From Pseudomonadota bacterium (GTDB lineage: Bacteria; Pseudomonadota; Alphaproteobacteria; Micavibrionales; UBA1664): a stretch of 64,000 nt of DNA. The stretch is taken from the NCBI GenBank assembly GCA_009926935.1, contig RFNZ01000006.1, positions 1 to 64,000 on the forward strand. The letters are read 5' to 3'. A program made the position numbers and the translations under genes. Under the pieces are notes generated by a model. The model searched no databases and had not been told where the DNA came from. It worked only from the letters and a program-made list of their open reading frames with translations. Shown here piece by piece: positions 16,958 to 25,672 of the stretch. Position 1 is the stretch's first letter; every line of letters starts with the position of its first letter.

Positions 16958-17593
16958 CTATTTTATTTCAATCATCACTTCGTTGCGCCGCATGAATGGC
17001 AGGGTCCAGGGCGGATCATAATAGGCGTATGTTGCAGGCGCCAAAGCCGTGATGCCCTTTTGTTCTAGGTAATCACGCAGTTTTTTCTCGTATTTGGACA
17101 CACTTGTATCCGTAGCTACCCCTGAAAAAACAATCACCGCATATTTTTTTGCCTCAACCGATTTTATGGTTATGGAAGGATTATTGGGCTTCGGCAGTGT
17201 TTGAAGCGTGTATTTTGAAGGCATGACAAACTGGGTCACCCAGACGCCTTTTTTCTCGGTCTGCACGACAGGGGTCGTCATATCGATTTTTTGTTTGTCG
17301 CCTTGCATGACAGGCGTTGTCATCGATACTTTTTCGCTGGGGCCGTTATTTCCGAAAATGAAATCGGCCAGCATCCGGAAACCGGCATTCACGGCCTCTT
17401 TCCGCGTGCCCGCGCTCTCAACCTCGGCTATCAGAAGCGGGGGGTAGCTGCGTATTTCTATCCGTCCGTCAGATACCTCGGTCACGTATTGTGGCGTTTC
17501 GTAAAAACCCAAGGTTGTGCCTCCGCATGCAGCCAATATCCCGCCCAGAAAAAGTGTAAGAGCAATGACCAATAGAATTTTTTTAGACTTCAT
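16958..17593 (-). CDS. SOUL heme-binding family lipoprotein
   Basis: A protein of about 211 residues from the ATG at 17593, which gives a clean lipoprotein signal (MKSKKILLVIALTLFLGGILAAC, lipobox LAAC). An ATG at 17605 and GTG at 17629 are also possible, and none has a good Shine-Dalgarno. The body is a SOUL/HBP domain: YVTEVSDGRIEIRSYPPLLIAEV, repeated MTTPV motifs (SMTTPVMQ, DMTTPVVQ) and a final WTLPFMRRNEVMIEI. SOUL proteins bind heme or tetrapyrroles; bacterial roles are poorly known. It directly follows the 816-residue gene on the same strand and may be co-transcribed. Confidence 0.85.
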   Translation of the reverse strand: MKSKKILLVIALTLFLGGILAACGGTTLGFYETPQYVTEVSDGRIEIRSYPPLLIAEVESAGTRKEAVNAGFRMLADFIFGNNGPSEKVSMTTPVMQGDKQKIDMTTPVVQTEKKGVWVTQFVMPSKYTLQTLPKPNNPSITIKSVEAKKYAVIVFSGVATDTSVSKYEKKLRDYLEQKGITALAPATYAYYDPPWTLPFMRRNEVMIEIK

Positions 17594-17629
17594 ACTTTGA
17601 GACATAGAGCAAATGGATGGAAAATCCAC

Positions 17630-20080
17630 TTAAATATGCGGTACCACAGGCATGTTTGCCGCAATGTCGCTACCAAAGCCCTGCAGCTCTCTTTCGACAA
17701 TCGGCACCTCAAGACAATCAGGAAGTTTTTTGGCCCATGCCGCGCATTCATCCTTCATAGTCGGCAGAGCCTCGCAGGCCCGACGCACGGCCGCATCTAT
17801 GAATTGATATGTTTCATCGGATATTTCCGGTGTAGGAAGGCCCCAGAATTTCAAGGAATTTGAATCTTTTTTTTCCTCTTCCGCCTCGTCAGCGCGCATC
17901 TGGGCGATTTCAGTCTTGACCGCATTTAGCCAGTTATCCTTGAGCCAGGCCGCTTCCATGCAGGCACCCGCATAATCTTTTTTGAGAAAGGCGCAAAATT
18001 GGATGATGTATTCAACGACATCGGCAGTATCTGGCTTATCGAGGGTGATATCACCTAAGCGCTGATGATAAGCCGCGGTGCGCGCAAGTGACTTCGTCAG
18101 TTTTCTCAGGTCAAAAAAGCGCGCCCTATCGGAATACAGATCATACTCAAACCGAAACAAGGCAGATGCTTTTGTTTCAGGATATGTATCGGCCTCTTTG
18201 TAAGCAGCGTTTTCAGTAAGATAGATATCATTTGAAGTGTGCAAACTTTCGGTGATCCCGAGGCCCTTAACACCGTCGTCTTTAGTCCGGCCCGCCAGCG
18301 CTGCCTGAGGTACAACAGCATCAGAAAGCGCTTTTGCGTGCCACGCATCTGCCTCCTTTGGGTTTAAAGAAATACCATTCTCAACTGCAGAGGCACCAAC
18401 GCGAACATACGTCCTGTCTTTGACTCCCTGCCGAGCTATATAGGTCCTGAAAAAGTTACCGATGCGCATCGTATCCTCGACAGGAACATGATTGATCCTG
18501 AAATCACCAGCCTCATAATGGCTTGAAGCGCGGTGAATATACTCAGGTGCAATAATCATCCTCGTTTCTTCAATAAAATCCGTACGTAAAGCCGAGACTT
18601 CAAAGGGTAAGAACCACGCCTGCACGACCTTTGGCAGTTTTGAAACATCAAGGTCACCCGTGTTTCGATCGTATCTGATCTTTGAAAAAAGCGACTGCCA
18701 GACACGGGCATACTCAATATCGCCAAGGTTCAGCACGTAACCGTCTTCAACAATGGTATATTGATCAACGGCACCGGTGCCGATTTCGGCCACCAGAAGT
18801 TCGTGGTTTTCGTAGAGCACGGGCATCGGCACATCAAGATACCCATCGCTTTTGACATGCGCCGCCTCTAGGCAAGATTTGATTGCAGCACATTTTCTGT
18901 CGGAGTGGTCACGCACCCTTAAATGTTGAAAATTTGCGATCTCTGTTGTCACAAGATCAATCGCGGTTTTTTCGTTTATGATAAAACCTGCGCAGGGCGT
19001 CTCTGTTGTTAGGTCGGTAAAAACACGGGCTGAACAGCCGATCAGGGCGAACGCGACATCCTGGGCTATGTGCCCGAGCGTATCGGGATAAAAGCGACGC
19101 AACTCCCAACTCTCATCACAGAACCGGATGTTATTGAGGCGCGTTGGCCCGGATGAAAAATCGATAACCATATTCCCGCTGTCGCGGGCGGAGCCCATAT
19201 ACATGAACGGCAAAAACGTACATGCCGAAAATAGCCCATCTGTCATTTTTTGGCGCATCTCGATGGCAGCCGCATCTTCGGTAGACATGATATTGCGCGC
19301 CTCACCTTCGAGCACACTGAAATGCAGCTGGGATAGATTATTTTTGATCCGCGGAATAAACCCGAACCGCTTGCACGCCTCGAAAAACAGAAAGCCGGCC
19401 CGATTATAGGACTGGATAATATCGAAGGCACCGCGATTGAAAAACCTGAGCTCAATGTCGTGCCCGCAATCCCACCAACCGCGGCCATGGCGCTCGTTGC
19501 CAAAACGCATATCCACCATATCGGCGATCCCGCCGCAGGCAGATGGCATCACATGCAGCCACGCGAGAAAAACATTGGCGCGCTTCTCATGATCGCGACG
19601 AGTCCGCTCCGAATGAAGATAGCTTTTAAAAATTCTCTGCGTTTCCCGCTGGTTCGCCTGAAACTGCTCGCGGACATGCGGTGGCTGGAGCCCGATGCGG
19701 CGGCCCTGTATCTCCAGCATTTCTTCAACCTCGGCGATCGCCTGTAAAAAAGGCGCATCCGCATCCGGCAGTTCGGCCTGCGCCGCAAAATAGGGTGTCA
19801 TATCACCCTGCTCATACCTGTTCAGCCGCTCATAGCTGCGGCGGCTTTTCAGACCCAAGAGCCTGCTTTCCCGTGCCGCGGCTTTTTCAAGTGCGGACGC
19901 TTCCTTAATCGTAAAATTGATCTCGGTGCCAAAGCACCATTGGAAGCCGCGTGCACGCCACTGCCCCTCAAGATGCTGAATGACGCTCAAATAGGTATCG
20001 TTCAGCGGCCATGTTCCCACCGTCTCCGAGAACGGCATGGTTCTTAAAAGGTCGTTTGGTAGAAAAGGGGCGTTGTCCAC
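17630..20080 (-). CDS. Large unknown protein, possible carboxylate-amine ligase fold
   Basis: I do not recognise this 816-residue cytoplasmic protein. Three spaced motifs in the first 270 residues recall the glutamine synthetase/glutamate-cysteine ligase superfamily: FGTEINF (about 50), HDIELRFFNRGAF (about 208) and NNLSQLHFSVLEG (about 250). They are followed by SSGPTRLNNIRF with ESWELRRFYP further on. In that superfamily such Glu, Arg and His residues bind metals and ATP. The match is by eye and weak. The C-terminal 300 residues are helical and charged. Start is a GTG at 20080; the ATG at 20038 is an alternative. It is divergent from an equally unknown gene at 20190, with which it may be functionally paired. 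Confidence 0.6.
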   Translation of the reverse strand: MDNAPFLPNDLLRTMPFSETVGTWPLNDTYLSVIQHLEGQWRARGFQWCFGTEINFTIKEASALEKAAARESRLLGLKSRRSYERLNRYEQGDMTPYFAAQAELPDADAPFLQAIAEVEEMLEIQGRRIGLQPPHVREQFQANQRETQRIFKSYLHSERTRRDHEKRANVFLAWLHVMPSACGGIADMVDMRFGNERHGRGWWDCGHDIELRFFNRGAFDIIQSYNRAGFLFFEACKRFGFIPRIKNNLSQLHFSVLEGEARNIMSTEDAAAIEMRQKMTDGLFSACTFLPFMYMGSARDSGNMVIDFSSGPTRLNNIRFCDESWELRRFYPDTLGHIAQDVAFALIGCSARVFTDLTTETPCAGFIINEKTAIDLVTTEIANFQHLRVRDHSDRKCAAIKSCLEAAHVKSDGYLDVPMPVLYENHELLVAEIGTGAVDQYTIVEDGYVLNLGDIEYARVWQSLFSKIRYDRNTGDLDVSKLPKVVQAWFLPFEVSALRTDFIEETRMIIAPEYIHRASSHYEAGDFRINHVPVEDTMRIGNFFRTYIARQGVKDRTYVRVGASAVENGISLNPKEADAWHAKALSDAVVPQAALAGRTKDDGVKGLGITESLHTSNDIYLTENAAYKEADTYPETKASALFRFEYDLYSDRARFFDLRKLTKSLARTAAYHQRLGDITLDKPDTADVVEYIIQFCAFLKKDYAGACMEAAWLKDNWLNAVKTEIAQMRADEAEEEKKDSNSLKFWGLPTPEISDETYQFIDAAVRRACEALPTMKDECAAWAKKLPDCLEVPIVERELQGFGSDIAANMPVVPHI

Positions 20081-20189
20081 ACCCTTGTCTTAAAACAAGA
20101 ATATGTAAACCAGCAATATTTTTTATAATGTTGACTGTGGCAAATCGCTTTTGATAGGTTCCCCAAAATTCTTGACGGAGAAACGCCCC

Positions 20190-20987
20190 ATGGCTGCCCA
20201 ACAAAAGACCGCGACGAACCTTGATGTGATTGCCTTGCGTATCAACAAGGCAGGCGTAATCGAAGTCTTCACGAAAAACCTTGGTCAACAGATATGCTTC
20301 TCAACCGATCAGGTAGCTGGAAATACTTTCGCCCAAGGCGATGTTACCGGCCTTCCCTTCAACACATATGCAAACGGCGGGACTTCCCTTGCAGCGGCAG
20401 CGCTGGCAAAAGCCGGTATCACGGCCAAGGGTGCCAAAAAACTCTCCGACTGGGGCGTAGCGGTCCTCCCGCCTGTAGACGGCACGGAGCCTCAATACGC
20501 AGCACTTATCGGCTTTGATGACGCTTTCGCAACGGAAACAGTGGTCGATAAAGCCGGTATCTGGAGATCACTTGCCGATATTCGCCTTGGCGGCCTGCCT
20601 GAAGGTGTTGAACGTCCATCTGATGCATTGCCCGTTTTCACGGAGACGCTGGTAAAAGGCGCAAGTGATGTCGATGCCCTGTTATACGCCGTGACAGTCG
20701 CCCGCGCAGCGTGGCTCCGCCGCGAAAAGGGGATGGACCTTGCAAGTACCGCAATCGACGCCCTGGCCCTGCGCAAAAAAACGATCACCCCGGAAGCGCG
20801 TTTTGCCGCCATCATGGACCCCACGCTGGACGGCGAAGGCGGCAAATTTGCAGCCCAGGTCGCAAAGCACGCGGGCAAAGCCACAACCAATGCCGCAGCG
20901 TTTGCAGACTCGGTCCTGACGCCTAAAGTAAAGGCTGCTAAAAAGCCGGCAGCCTCGGCAGGCGTAAAGGGCGGGAAACCCGTTTAA
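20190..20987 (+). CDS. Unknown Ala-rich cytoplasmic protein
   Basis: I do not recognise this 265-residue protein. The ATG at 20190 follows GGAGAAA and is preferred to the track start at 20151. Residues 1-120 look like an alpha/beta fold (LDVIALRINKAGVIEVFTKNL). Residues 125-225 are helical. The tail is Lys/Ala/Pro-rich (KVKAAKKPAASAGVKGGKPV), reminiscent of nucleic-acid-associated tails. It shares a 109-base divergent promoter region with the 816-residue gene. That region contains TTGACT (20131-20136) and the near-palindrome CTTGTCTTAAAACAAG. Confidence 0.6.
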   Translation: MAAQQKTATNLDVIALRINKAGVIEVFTKNLGQQICFSTDQVAGNTFAQGDVTGLPFNTYANGGTSLAAAALAKAGITAKGAKKLSDWGVAVLPPVDGTEPQYAALIGFDDAFATETVVDKAGIWRSLADIRLGGLPEGVERPSDALPVFTETLVKGASDVDALLYAVTVARAAWLRREKGMDLASTAIDALALRKKTITPEARFAAIMDPTLDGEGGKFAAQVAKHAGKATTNAAAFADSVLTPKVKAAKKPAASAGVKGGKPV

Positions 20988-21020
20988 AATCATATAGTTA
21001 GCAAATATTAAAAACTTGCT

Positions 21021-21047
21021 TTATTTTTACATAAGATGTAAAAATAA
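21021..21047. promoter_or_regulatory. Perfect 12-base inverted repeat before the protease gene
   Basis: TTATTTTTACAT (21021-21032), spacer AAG, ATGTAAAAATAA (21036-21047). It ends two bases before the ATG at 21050 and replaces any Shine-Dalgarno. It may be an operator for a dimeric regulator or an RNA hairpin; both are inference. Confidence 0.6.
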
Positions 21048-21049
21048 GT

Positions 21050-22006
21050 ATGTCCAAAAACGCAGCAGCTCCGATGAGTGTCCGCATCCTTTTTGCCCTC
21101 GTCATGGCAGGGAGCACGGCTGCCTGCACATCCGAAACACCAGAGCCATCCGATGCCTTGAAAGCCGATCCTTTAAGTGTCCGTGCCGTCGGCAGCATGA
21201 AAGACTCCAAGGGTCACCATATTTGCAACGTCGTGATGCTGGCACCAGACATCGCCGCAACAGACGTGCATTGCATCAAAGGTAAAGACACATCGCTAAC
21301 GGTCTCCATTTACAAACCAGATGGCACTCAGGCCACATCCGGTTTCAAGGTCATGATGGAAGGCAGCGAAGCCTTTGCCCTTGCCTTCAGCACAAACGTT
21401 CCCGATATCTACAAAGCCGGTCATGCCGAGCTGGCAAGCGATCAAGCGATCTTAAAGCTCGATAAGCCCATTGCCGACGAAGGCGCGATCATGCAGGTGA
21501 CCTACGCCTCTGAGCTCGATTGGCAGCCGCTTGCAGATACGAACCTCATGGTAGCGGACATCAAATTTGCGGCTCATAACGGCGTCCGCATGCTTAAACC
21601 CGATGCAGCTCCGCGCAATACCGACCGTACGCGCCTGCTCACCTTTGATTGCAAAATCGTAAAATCGCCGTATCTGGATATGGTCATCAGCCACACATGC
21701 CCGACCAAGGGCGGCAGCAGCGGCGGTGCTTTATACAAAAAAGGTCCCAAAGGCGAGTTTATGCTCGTGGCTCTGCACACTGGCACGGTAAGCCCAATAC
21801 CAAATCCCGATAACAACCCGCCCTACCATATGATTGCCTTTGAATATATCCAGATCCCGAGCCGCCTCAACAATGGCTTCAGTCTTGAACTTTACGATAT
21901 GAGCGGCGGACGCGAACTACCGGAACGGAACATCAAAACAGGCGTTATCATAACCCCGCTGGTGGATGGCTGCCGCTTGAGCCTCACCGGCTGCAAGATT
22001 CCCTAA
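21050..22006 (+). CDS. Trypsin-like serine protease, lipoprotein
   Basis: A 318-residue exported protein. Residues 10-26 are a lipoprotein signal (FALVMAGSTAAC, Cys26). A chymotrypsin-fold triad can be read: His74 in TDVHC (usual TAAHC), Asp131 in SDQAILKLDKP and Ser224 in GGSSGG (usual GDSGG). Cys59/Cys75 would bridge the His loop as in trypsins, and other cysteines (201, 217) suggest a second bridge. The departures from consensus leave some doubt about activity. It is probably anchored to the outer or inner membrane facing the periplasm. No ribosome binding site precedes the start, only a perfect inverted repeat. Confidence 0.75.
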   Translation: MSKNAAAPMSVRILFALVMAGSTAACTSETPEPSDALKADPLSVRAVGSMKDSKGHHICNVVMLAPDIAATDVHCIKGKDTSLTVSIYKPDGTQATSGFKVMMEGSEAFALAFSTNVPDIYKAGHAELASDQAILKLDKPIADEGAIMQVTYASELDWQPLADTNLMVADIKFAAHNGVRMLKPDAAPRNTDRTRLLTFDCKIVKSPYLDMVISHTCPTKGGSSGGALYKKGPKGEFMLVALHTGTVSPIPNPDNNPPYHMIAFEYIQIPSRLNNGFSLELYDMSGGRELPERNIKTGVIITPLVDGCRLSLTGCKIP

Positions 22007-22051
22007 AAATCTCTTTGACCAAAGTGGGCCTGACAAGGCAGGGTCTACGGC

Positions 22052-23308
22052 ATGCTCTCATTCGATGTCCTCAAGATACCCAATTTTCGCCGCCTTCTGT
22101 TTACCCGCTTCTTTGTCACCTTTGCCCTACAGGCACAGGCGGTTATTGTTGGCTGGCAGATATATTCCATCACCAAAGATCCGTTTTTATTGGGCCTGAC
22201 AGGTTTGGCCGAGGCAGTTCCCGCCCTTTTATGCGCGCTTGTATCAGGCCACTTTGTCGATGTCGGTAATCCACGCCTTATCTATCGTTTTTGCATCGGG
22301 GTATTGGCCGCAAACACCCTTGTCCTGGCCCTGCTGGCAGGTGGTTATGCCGATGCGCCGGAGGCCTGGATAGTACCCGCGCTTTTCGTAGGCGTCTTTA
22401 TTTCGGGCATCGCAAGGAGCTTTGTCATGCCCTCGGCCTTCGCGCTTTTATCAAGCTATGTCGACAGGAAAGACATGCCGGGCGCAACCGCTTGGCTCAA
22501 CACGGGGTTTCAGACAGCCGCCATAGGCGGCCCCGCGATTGCAGGCCTTGTCTATGCAGGCTTCGGGCCACACGGCGCCTGGCTGATGCCGACAGCGGCC
22601 CTTGTGATGGCAACCGTATTTGCCTGCACGCTCACACAGATAAAACGCGACCCCGTTGAAAAACGGGAGCCCGCTATTGAAAGCATCAAAAACGGTTGGC
22701 GATTCATTTTTAAAAATCCAATCATTCTTTCGGTCATGACTCTCGATATGTTTGCCGTGCTCTTTGGCGGGGCTGTGGCCATGCTACCTGCCTTTGCCGA
22801 CCATGTCCTGCACGTGGGACCGGAAGGGCTGGGAGCCTTAAGGGCCGCCCCTGCTGTGGGGTCGGTTGTAACGGCGCTTTGCCTTGCTATATGGCCCTTC
22901 CGATATTTATCGGGCCGGTTGCTGCTGTTTGTTTTTGGTGGGTTTGCGTTTTCCATGATTGGGTTTGGCCTCAGCACAAACTTTTGGTTATCCATGGTGT
23001 TTTTGGCGGCCAGCGGCGCTTTTGATTGCGTTAACGTCGTCATTCGCACAAGCATCGTCCAGCTGATGACACCGCCTGACATGAAAGGCCGCGTTTCATC
23101 GGTCAATAGCATGTTTATCATCTCCTCCAACGAAATAGGCGCGTTTGAATCAGGACTGGCCGCGCGCCTGATGGGGCTTGTGCCCTCAGTCGTATTCGGC
23201 GGCGTTATGTCGCTTTTGGTCGTTTTGGGCGTTGCGTTTTTCTCGCCTTCCTTGAGAAAATTGGTTATTGATACACACCATGACCGAGACGACCCCGCCA
23301 AAGCCTGA
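22052..23308 (+). CDS. Major facilitator superfamily exporter, EntS-like
   Basis: A 418-residue, 12-segment inner-membrane transporter. The opening [35 protein letters not shown] and the following [18 protein letters not shown] region match the MFS_3/EntS group, whose best known member exports enterobactin. The loop with [15 protein letters not shown] is the family's conserved cytoplasmic 2-3 loop. The substrate here is unknown; no siderophore genes are nearby. The 3' end overlaps the queH start by 29 bases, so the two are co-transcribed. Confidence 0.88.
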   Translation: MLSFDVLKIPNFRRLLFTRFFVTFALQAQAVIVGWQIYSITKDPFLLGLTGLAEAVPALLCALVSGHFVDVGNPRLIYRFCIGVLAANTLVLALLAGGYADAPEAWIVPALFVGVFISGIARSFVMPSAFALLSSYVDRKDMPGATAWLNTGFQTAAIGGPAIAGLVYAGFGPHGAWLMPTAALVMATVFACTLTQIKRDPVEKREPAIESIKNGWRFIFKNPIILSVMTLDMFAVLFGGAVAMLPAFADHVLHVGPEGLGALRAAPAVGSVVTALCLAIWPFRYLSGRLLLFVFGGFAFSMIGFGLSTNFWLSMVFLAASGAFDCVNVVIRTSIVQLMTPPDMKGRVSSVNSMFIISSNEIGAFESGLAARLMGLVPSVVFGGVMSLLVVLGVAFFSPSLRKLVIDTHHDRDDPAKA

Positions 23309-23957
23309 AACACGTATGCACCTGCCCGTACCCGCAGGCGTTGACCGCGTTTTACTGCATTCCTGCTGCGCCCCCTGTTCGGGAGAGGTGATGGAGGCGA
23401 TGGTCGCATCCGGCCTCAACCTCACCATCTTTTTTTACAACCCGAACATCCACCCGCGCGAGGAATACGACCTCAGAAAAAGCGAGAACATCCGCTTTGC
23501 CGAAAAAATGGGCATCCCCTTTATCGACAACGACTACGATACATCCAACTGGTTTGCGCGCGTCAAAGGCATGGAATGGGAACCCGAAAAGGGCAAACGC
23601 TGCACCGAATGCTTTGATATGCGCTTTGAACGCACGGCGCTCTATGCCCACGAACACGGCTTTAAACTCTTTACATCCTGCCTTGGTATTTCCCGCTGGA
23701 AAGATATGAACCAGATCAACGATTGCGGCAAAAGGGCCGCAAGCCGTTACGAAGGCCTGTCCTACTGGGATTACAACTGGCGCAAAAAAGGCGGTAGCGA
23801 ACGCATGATAGAGATATCCAAGCGCGAAAATTTCTATCAGCAGGAATATTGCGGCTGCGTCTATTCATGGCGGGATACCAACCGCGAACGCATGGCCAAA
23901 GGCCACCCCAAAATAGAGCTGGGCGTGCGTTACTACGGCACTGGAACGGAGGCCTGA
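23280..23957 (+). CDS. queH: Epoxyqueuosine reductase QueH
   Basis: Performs the last step of queuosine synthesis, reducing epoxyqueuosine in the wobble position of tRNAs with GUN anticodons. It is the non-orthologous replacement for QueG. The 225 residues carry the family's cysteine motifs: CCAPCS near the start, [25 protein letters not shown] and the late EYCGCVYS, which ligate an iron-sulfur cluster and a further metal. The ATG at 23280 lies inside the end of the MFS gene; the TTG at 23268 listed by the track is less likely. Confidence 0.92.
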   Translation: MTETTPPKPETRMHLPVPAGVDRVLLHSCCAPCSGEVMEAMVASGLNLTIFFYNPNIHPREEYDLRKSENIRFAEKMGIPFIDNDYDTSNWFARVKGMEWEPEKGKRCTECFDMRFERTALYAHEHGFKLFTSCLGISRWKDMNQINDCGKRAASRYEGLSYWDYNWRKKGGSERMIEISKRENFYQQEYCGCVYSWRDTNRERMAKGHPKIELGVRYYGTGTEA

Positions 23958-24800
23958 ATGGCTGGCGCAACTTTACTTACACTTCTTGATGACATCACAA
24001 CCATGCTTGATGATGTAGCAAGCATGACCAAGGTTGCTGCTGGCAAAACGGCAGGTATCGTGGGTGATGACCTTGCACTGAACGCAAAATCCGTTTTAGG
24101 CACACCGGCCGAGCGTGAGCTGCCAGTCGTATGGGCTGTTGCCAAAGGATCACTTGTCAACAAAGTGATCCTTGTCCCCGCGGCCCTGCTTTTGAGTGTC
24201 TTTCTGCCTTTTCTAGTGAAACCACTGCTGATGCTGGGTGGGCTGTATCTGTGTTACGAGGGCGCGGAAAAAATTCTGCATCATCACGCAAAACCTCATG
24301 CCCATAGCGGCAAGATTGAAACGGAAGCTGACAAAATCAAAGGCGCGATCCGGACCGATTTCATCCTCTCCGGCGAAATCATCGTCATCACACTTGGGAT
24401 TGTCGCAAACGAACCCATGATCAATCGTGTATCCGTTCTTGTAGCGGTGGGCCTTGGCATGACAATTGTTGTTTACGGATTGGTAGCCGCCATCGTGAAG
24501 CTGGATGATTTTGGCCTGCACCTTGCCCAGAAAACGGGCGCTACAAAAAAAACCGGCGAACTGATTTTAAGGGGAGCGCCGCATTTCATGCGCGCCCTTG
24601 GCATTATTGGCACCGCGGCCATGTTCCTGGTTGGCGGCCAAATACTATGGCACGGCATACCAGCGCTGCATCACGCCCTTGAAGCCTTTAGCCACGGACT
24701 TGCGGGCATGGCCATATCCGGTGTTTTTGGCATATTGGCGGGCCTGTTGGCCGTTGGTGTTGAGAAGGTAATCAGACGTTTGCTGCGCCGTTCGGGGTAA
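23958..24800 (+). CDS. DUF808 family membrane protein (YedI-like)
   Basis: A 280-residue inner-membrane protein. The family signature is plain: MAGATLLTLLDDITTMLDDVASMTKVAAGKTAGIVGDDLA at the N-terminus, then about five hydrophobic segments (near 75-105, 135-180, 210-235, 250-270). A His-rich cytoplasmic or periplasmic patch (HHHAKPHAHS) could bind metal. Function of the family is unknown. The start codon abuts the queH stop, so it is in the MFS-queH transcript. Confidence 0.9.
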   Translation: MAGATLLTLLDDITTMLDDVASMTKVAAGKTAGIVGDDLALNAKSVLGTPAERELPVVWAVAKGSLVNKVILVPAALLLSVFLPFLVKPLLMLGGLYLCYEGAEKILHHHAKPHAHSGKIETEADKIKGAIRTDFILSGEIIVITLGIVANEPMINRVSVLVAVGLGMTIVVYGLVAAIVKLDDFGLHLAQKTGATKKTGELILRGAPHFMRALGIIGTAAMFLVGGQILWHGIPALHHALEAFSHGLAGMAISGVFGILAGLLAVGVEKVIRRLLRRSG

Positions 24801-24918
24801 TTGCTGCAGCGCAGCTTTTTAAGACTTCCGAAACGCGTAGAATCAGTGACGTCGGTGCGTCATTCTGTCGCGCAAGTTCTCTATCCATAATCACAAATGA
24901 GACATACTGGAGGTCGTA

Positions 24919-25626
24919 ATGCCTAAAAAGTATCTCGCCGAGTTTATCGGCACATTCTTTCTTGTTTTTGCAGGGGTCGGCAGTGCCCTTTTGACAGCCG
25001 CTGTGCCCGGTGTCGGCATCGGTCTTCTCGGGGTATCCTTGGCTTTTGGCCTCGCCGTCATGACGATGGCCTATGTTCTGGGGCCTATCTCGGGCTGTCA
25101 CCTCAACCCGGCTGTTACATTTGGCCTTTGGGTTAACGGGCTTTTCCCGAAATCCGATGTACTGGGCTATGTCGTGATGCAGGTACTGGGCGGCGCTGCG
25201 GGGGCCTTCGCTCTCTTTGTCATCGCCAAGGGCGGCCCGGATCTGCAGGCCATGATTGCCGGTGGCTTTGCTTCCAACGGCTTTGGTGAACACTCCCCCG
25301 GCGGCTACTCGCAGGATGCCGTCATGATGACCGAGATTATGGCGACGATGATGTTCGTCATCATCATCCTTGGTGCCACCTGCAAAAAAATGCCGGCAGG
25401 CTTTGCGCCTATCTGCATCGGCCTTGGCCTCACGCTTTTGCACTTGATGGCAATCCACGTGAGCAACGCCTCGCTTAACCCCGCACGCTCGATGGCAACA
25501 GCCCTCATAGGCCGCCAGTGGGCTACGGACCAGCTCTGGATGTTCTGGGTCGCGCCCTGCATCGGGGCCGCTATCGGCGCCTACATCTATAAAAACATCC
25601 TGTGTGACGGCGATTGCAATAAGTAA
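24919..25626 (+). CDS. aqpZ: Aquaporin Z
   Basis: Forms tetrameric water channels in the inner membrane. The 235-residue protein has six membrane segments and both pore loops: CHLNPAVTFG and NASLNPARSMA. The selectivity filter residues expected for a water channel (His in loop region LLHLMAIHVSN, Arg after the second NPA) are present. A GGAGGT lies nine bases before the ATG. A strong terminator follows. Confidence 0.95.
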   Translation: MPKKYLAEFIGTFFLVFAGVGSALLTAAVPGVGIGLLGVSLAFGLAVMTMAYVLGPISGCHLNPAVTFGLWVNGLFPKSDVLGYVVMQVLGGAAGAFALFVIAKGGPDLQAMIAGGFASNGFGEHSPGGYSQDAVMMTEIMATMMFVIIILGATCKKMPAGFAPICIGLGLTLLHLMAIHVSNASLNPARSMATALIGRQWATDQLWMFWVAPCIGAAIGAYIYKNILCDGDCNK

Positions 25627-25645
25627 CGCCGCAAACAAACCAGTA

Positions 25646-25672
25646 AAATGGGCCCGTAAAGGGCCCTTTTTT
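25646..25672. terminator. Terminator after aqpZ, usable in both directions
   Basis: GGGCCC-GTAAA-GGGCCC is followed by TTTTTT on the plus strand. The preceding AAAAT provides a weaker T run for the convergent ABC-F gene, whose stop codon is at 25671. Confidence 0.85.

Noticed and set aside
22552-23409. 285-residue minus-strand ORF
   Set aside because: It lies antisense to the MFS gene, whose frame is clearly coding; Pro/Ser/Thr-rich shadow.
24772-25638. 288-residue minus-strand ORF
   Set aside because: Antisense to aqpZ, with His/Asp-rich composition typical of a reversed membrane protein gene.
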